Shown here one piece after another: positions 61,004 through 64,000 of a stretch of DNA of 64,000 bases. The stretch spans positions 496,001-560,000 of the forward strand of contig VTFK01000074.1 in the NCBI GenBank assembly GCA_009617715.1. Reading direction: 5' to 3'. Below the pieces are notes generated by a model. The model had not been told where the DNA came from. It did no database searches and worked only from the letters and a program-made list of their open reading frames with translations. Both the position numbers and the translations under genes were made by a program. Within the stretch, counting starts at the first letter, position 1. Every line of letters starts with the position of its first letter. This DNA is from Plectrocnemia conspersa. Taxonomy: Eukaryota; Arthropoda; Insecta; Trichoptera; Polycentropodidae.

Positions 61004-64000
61004 CTCTAAGTCATTAAAAATAAAGCATTACAAATAGTATATAATACACATTTTTTATAAATTTGTCCATATTACCCACTAATCTTTAGTCAGTGATTAT
61101 GACAAGATCAACCTTAAATTTATGTTTCGACATTAAATACATAAACACATTTTGCTTATCTAAAATTTCAAAAGCCCCGGGTCCCTAGTTAAATAAGTAG
61201 ATATAGATATCTCAAATTTAATCAATTAATTAAGTAATTATGTATCTTTATTTTTAAACATTCTAAGCTAAAATTGTATTTTATCATTAATTTTATTTTC
61301 ATATTATCAAGCAAATACTTATTAACCAATAACTTGTATTTATTTATTAAATGTGTATTTCATTCCATTCTTAGTGTTTTAAATAATAAACGTTTAAAAA
61401 CAGCTACAAAAATTCATTAGTTTAAATATAATTTTGGACAGTTTATTTCCCTCCTAGTGATATAATTTATAACTGCACTGCAAATACAATTTAATAAAAT
61501 AAAAGGTTTTAAGATGGTCACGACCACAAATGTTGCAATTGTAACGAATGCAATTCGGCCCATAACGGCCTCTAGCCCTGACCTTTCCGGTCACGCCTGA
61601 TTGCTTTTAAGGTCAATCCATTTGCACATCCGAAAATCTATTCCTATTGCTTGATGCTTCATTTCAGCTGTTTTGTGTTGCAGTGTATTAAAAGTCTTGC
61701 TATGAATTTGGCATACTAAATGTATCCAGCTATTTATTTTTAAATGGCGTTAATGTGTTTTAATAATATTTATTTTTGTATGCATCATTATAGTATAATG
61801 CACGAGTCCATTTAGTTCGCTATGTCGTTTTCACTCGTACTTCTTCAAGTGTGGCCGTTCCGGATGTTGATTTACAAAACCCATACGGTTTCTTTTTCGT
61901 CTAACATTCTCTCTTGATGAAGACGCTCTTTAGTATATTGTTGTAATAATTTGTATGTAATAAAAAGTTAATTATGTTTTGTAAAGCATATATACAAATA
62001 TAAAATCATACAAATATTAAACACATATCAAGCATTGAAAATCTCGCACCTTGTTACGTTACGCAAGTAATGTTAAAAAAGTGTCTCAAGAAATTATTTC
62101 ACTGAAATCCACATTATAAAACGTGTAATGTTAACATTATTTTTGCAGATTTCACTTGTGAACAAAACGGATATATCTATAAAAAACCACACAGGTTTTT
62201 TGTTTTTTATGGCTATTGCAATGTACACTTTGTATGCGTTGGGTAATGATGTTTTACGACAAATTTTAGCAAAATCTAGACTCATTTTAATGTGCAACGA
62301 TTTTTTTTACATATTTAATTTAAACTGCTTTTACCCTAAAAAATGTATAAAGTGCTACTTCTCTAAATTTAATTAATTCATAGCACATTTTACTAAAAAC
62401 ACGCTATGAATTAACCGTTTGCGAAAATTTTGCATATTTTTAATTTGAACTTTATGGAAATGTAAAAACATTCGGTTAGTAAATCTTTTTTAGATAAAAT
62501 GTATTGAATAATTGACCGCGTGGTGATGTTTTCTGCTTAATTTAATACAGTGAACAGGAAACAAACCCTGTGGATTGCTTTAATCAATATTATTCTATAT
62601 CAATTCCCCGTGGAAGGAACGAAAATATCATTTAGTGATATATAATATTATTACTATAAAAATTTAAATATCAATTGAATATTTTCACATCCATTCAAAC
62701 AATCCAAGGCAAATACAAATCGGCTTTTGAATAAATATTACATCAGCAAATATTTTCACGAACGTTTCCCCCTACTGGAAAAATTTAGAATTGTAATCCG
62801 ACTATTTGTTTTAGTTTTGGCACACGCGTGTGTTTATCTTCCGAAATTCATTATAATTCTTCTCTAAATTGATATTTTTTTTAATTCAATTCGAGTTATT
62901 TTTAATTTACAGTATTATATAAATGTTTTATCCACATGTCACGAACATGGAAAATGGAACATGACCGCGTTTTGCGTTCTTAGAACCAAAACATTGTCCA
63001 CGTTGTTCAAAAATGGCAACTTAATTACTTTGACATATGACCTAAACTATGTTTTTCTTGTTTAGCTACGCCTTACATTTCATTGATAGTTCGTGGTTTG
63101 ATTCACAATGACGTTGTGCGTGTAATTGACTATCGCACTAGAGTATTCAATCAGATTTGTATGATTCGATTTATAAATGGTCAATAAAATCGCTCTTATG
63201 GCCACAATATATGTACAACGTAGATAAATGGTCGCATATAATGCGGTGCAATTTTTGCATTTTGTACAAAACAATAGCTCATTTGAATATTGTCGCATTT
63301 CCCACAACAAATGTGTGCATTTATGCCATTACATTGTTGCATAATTTTCAGTGAATCATTCAAATGTATGTATGCTACCATAAAATTTATCAATGCCATT
63401 TTGTAATTGCAGAAAAACACGTCATCGTTAAGATGAAAATGAAATAAAGTTTGATATATACATATGTAGGCGTCAGTAGATTCGCCGCATGCCCTACATT
63501 ATTAATATAAAACTATACATACTGGTGTCAGTTCAAGAATCTTATTGGTTAAAATTGTGCATTGGTTTCAAATTGCTAATTTAAAATAATCCTTTTATTA
63601 ATATTAAATTTCATAATAATCAACATTCAACAAAAATATGTCTAATTGATACAATATATACAAGCACCTTAATTTACCGATAAAACCTAGCATCATACAA
63701 AAAGCACCTGTCCTTTTTTTTAATAGAGAACAAATTAGATTACAATTAATAACGATGGTAAAAATGTTATGTTGAAATTTTTAGATACCTTTACAAAGCG
63801 AACATCCGCTCCCCCTCTTTTAATACACATAAAGATCTATAGATGTTCCCTTTGATTGGCGTTTAATAATTTTCGTGTCAATCAGACTTACGGGTGTTTT
63901 TTTTCTCCTCTATGAGCGAACACGCCTTTCAATGCGCTCCATATTATATTGACATAGAGACGTTCAATTTGATATATGCGTATTGAATAGTATCAATTAA
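61004..64000. other. AT-rich sequence to the right edge, no gene recognised
   Basis: Open frames are short and AT-biased with no family signature. The only motif cluster I noted is nuclear-receptor half-sites at 61579-61615. Confidence 0.6.
61579..61615. promoter_or_regulatory. Cluster of nuclear-receptor half-sites
   Basis: TGACCT (61579-61584), GGTCA (61589-61593) and AAGGTCA (61609-61615, an FTZ-F1/ERR-type extended half-site) fall within 37 bases. Chance occurrence is possible. Confidence 0.22.

Overview
This is an AT-rich stretch of animal nuclear genome, most likely from an insect or other arthropod. The evidence is spliced genes with GT-AG introns, very low gene density, and many decayed DNA transposons of the Tc1/mariner, pogo/Tigger and hAT types. 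I saw nothing prokaryotic: no operons, no ribosome-binding-site-led ORFs, no CRISPR and no rRNA. The species cannot be fixed from this sequence alone.

Two host genes are well supported. (1) An SRRM2 (SRm300/Cwc21-type) spliceosome gene lies on the minus strand. Coding exons at 20513-20275, 16590-16486, 3967-3749, 3640-3581, 1692-1566, 872-817 and 757-1 join in one frame for about 521 codons, and the gene continues past the left edge. A probable 5'UTR exon and promoter lie near 23283-23400. (2) A complete three-exon TXNDC17 (TRP14) thioredoxin-like gene lies on the plus strand (25509-26150, 130 aa). The two genes point away from each other and their starts are about 2-5 kb apart.

The 12.5 kb SRRM2 intron (16485-3968) holds a 5'-truncated Tigger-like element (5027-6650), a smaller Tigger-like element with near-intact ends (10150-11141), a Tc1 end fragment (11834-11875), a long inverted repeat (7062-7369), a GC-rich segment, and an unidentified GC-rich minus-strand ORF (8674-9085) whose reading frame looks broken. 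The next intron holds a nearly whole but dead Tc1-like element (17991-19522).

From about 26.2 kb to 64 kb I recognise no host gene. Two related deletion derivatives of one hAT (ZBED5-like) family sit there in opposite orientation (39964-41446 and 59058-61003), each with its own 8-bp target-site duplication. The rest is AT-rich sequence with dispersed and tandem duplications, short foldback elements, and a few more GC-rich islands (about 53.0-53.5, 54.4-54.7, 56.5-56.8 and 58.2-58.4 kb) that could be regulatory. I found no convincing new biological system. The most useful second looks are the nested ORF at 8.7-9.1 kb, the foldback/MITE families, the 19-bp-TIR element at 34.3-35.8 kb, and the hAT pair with complementary deletions.
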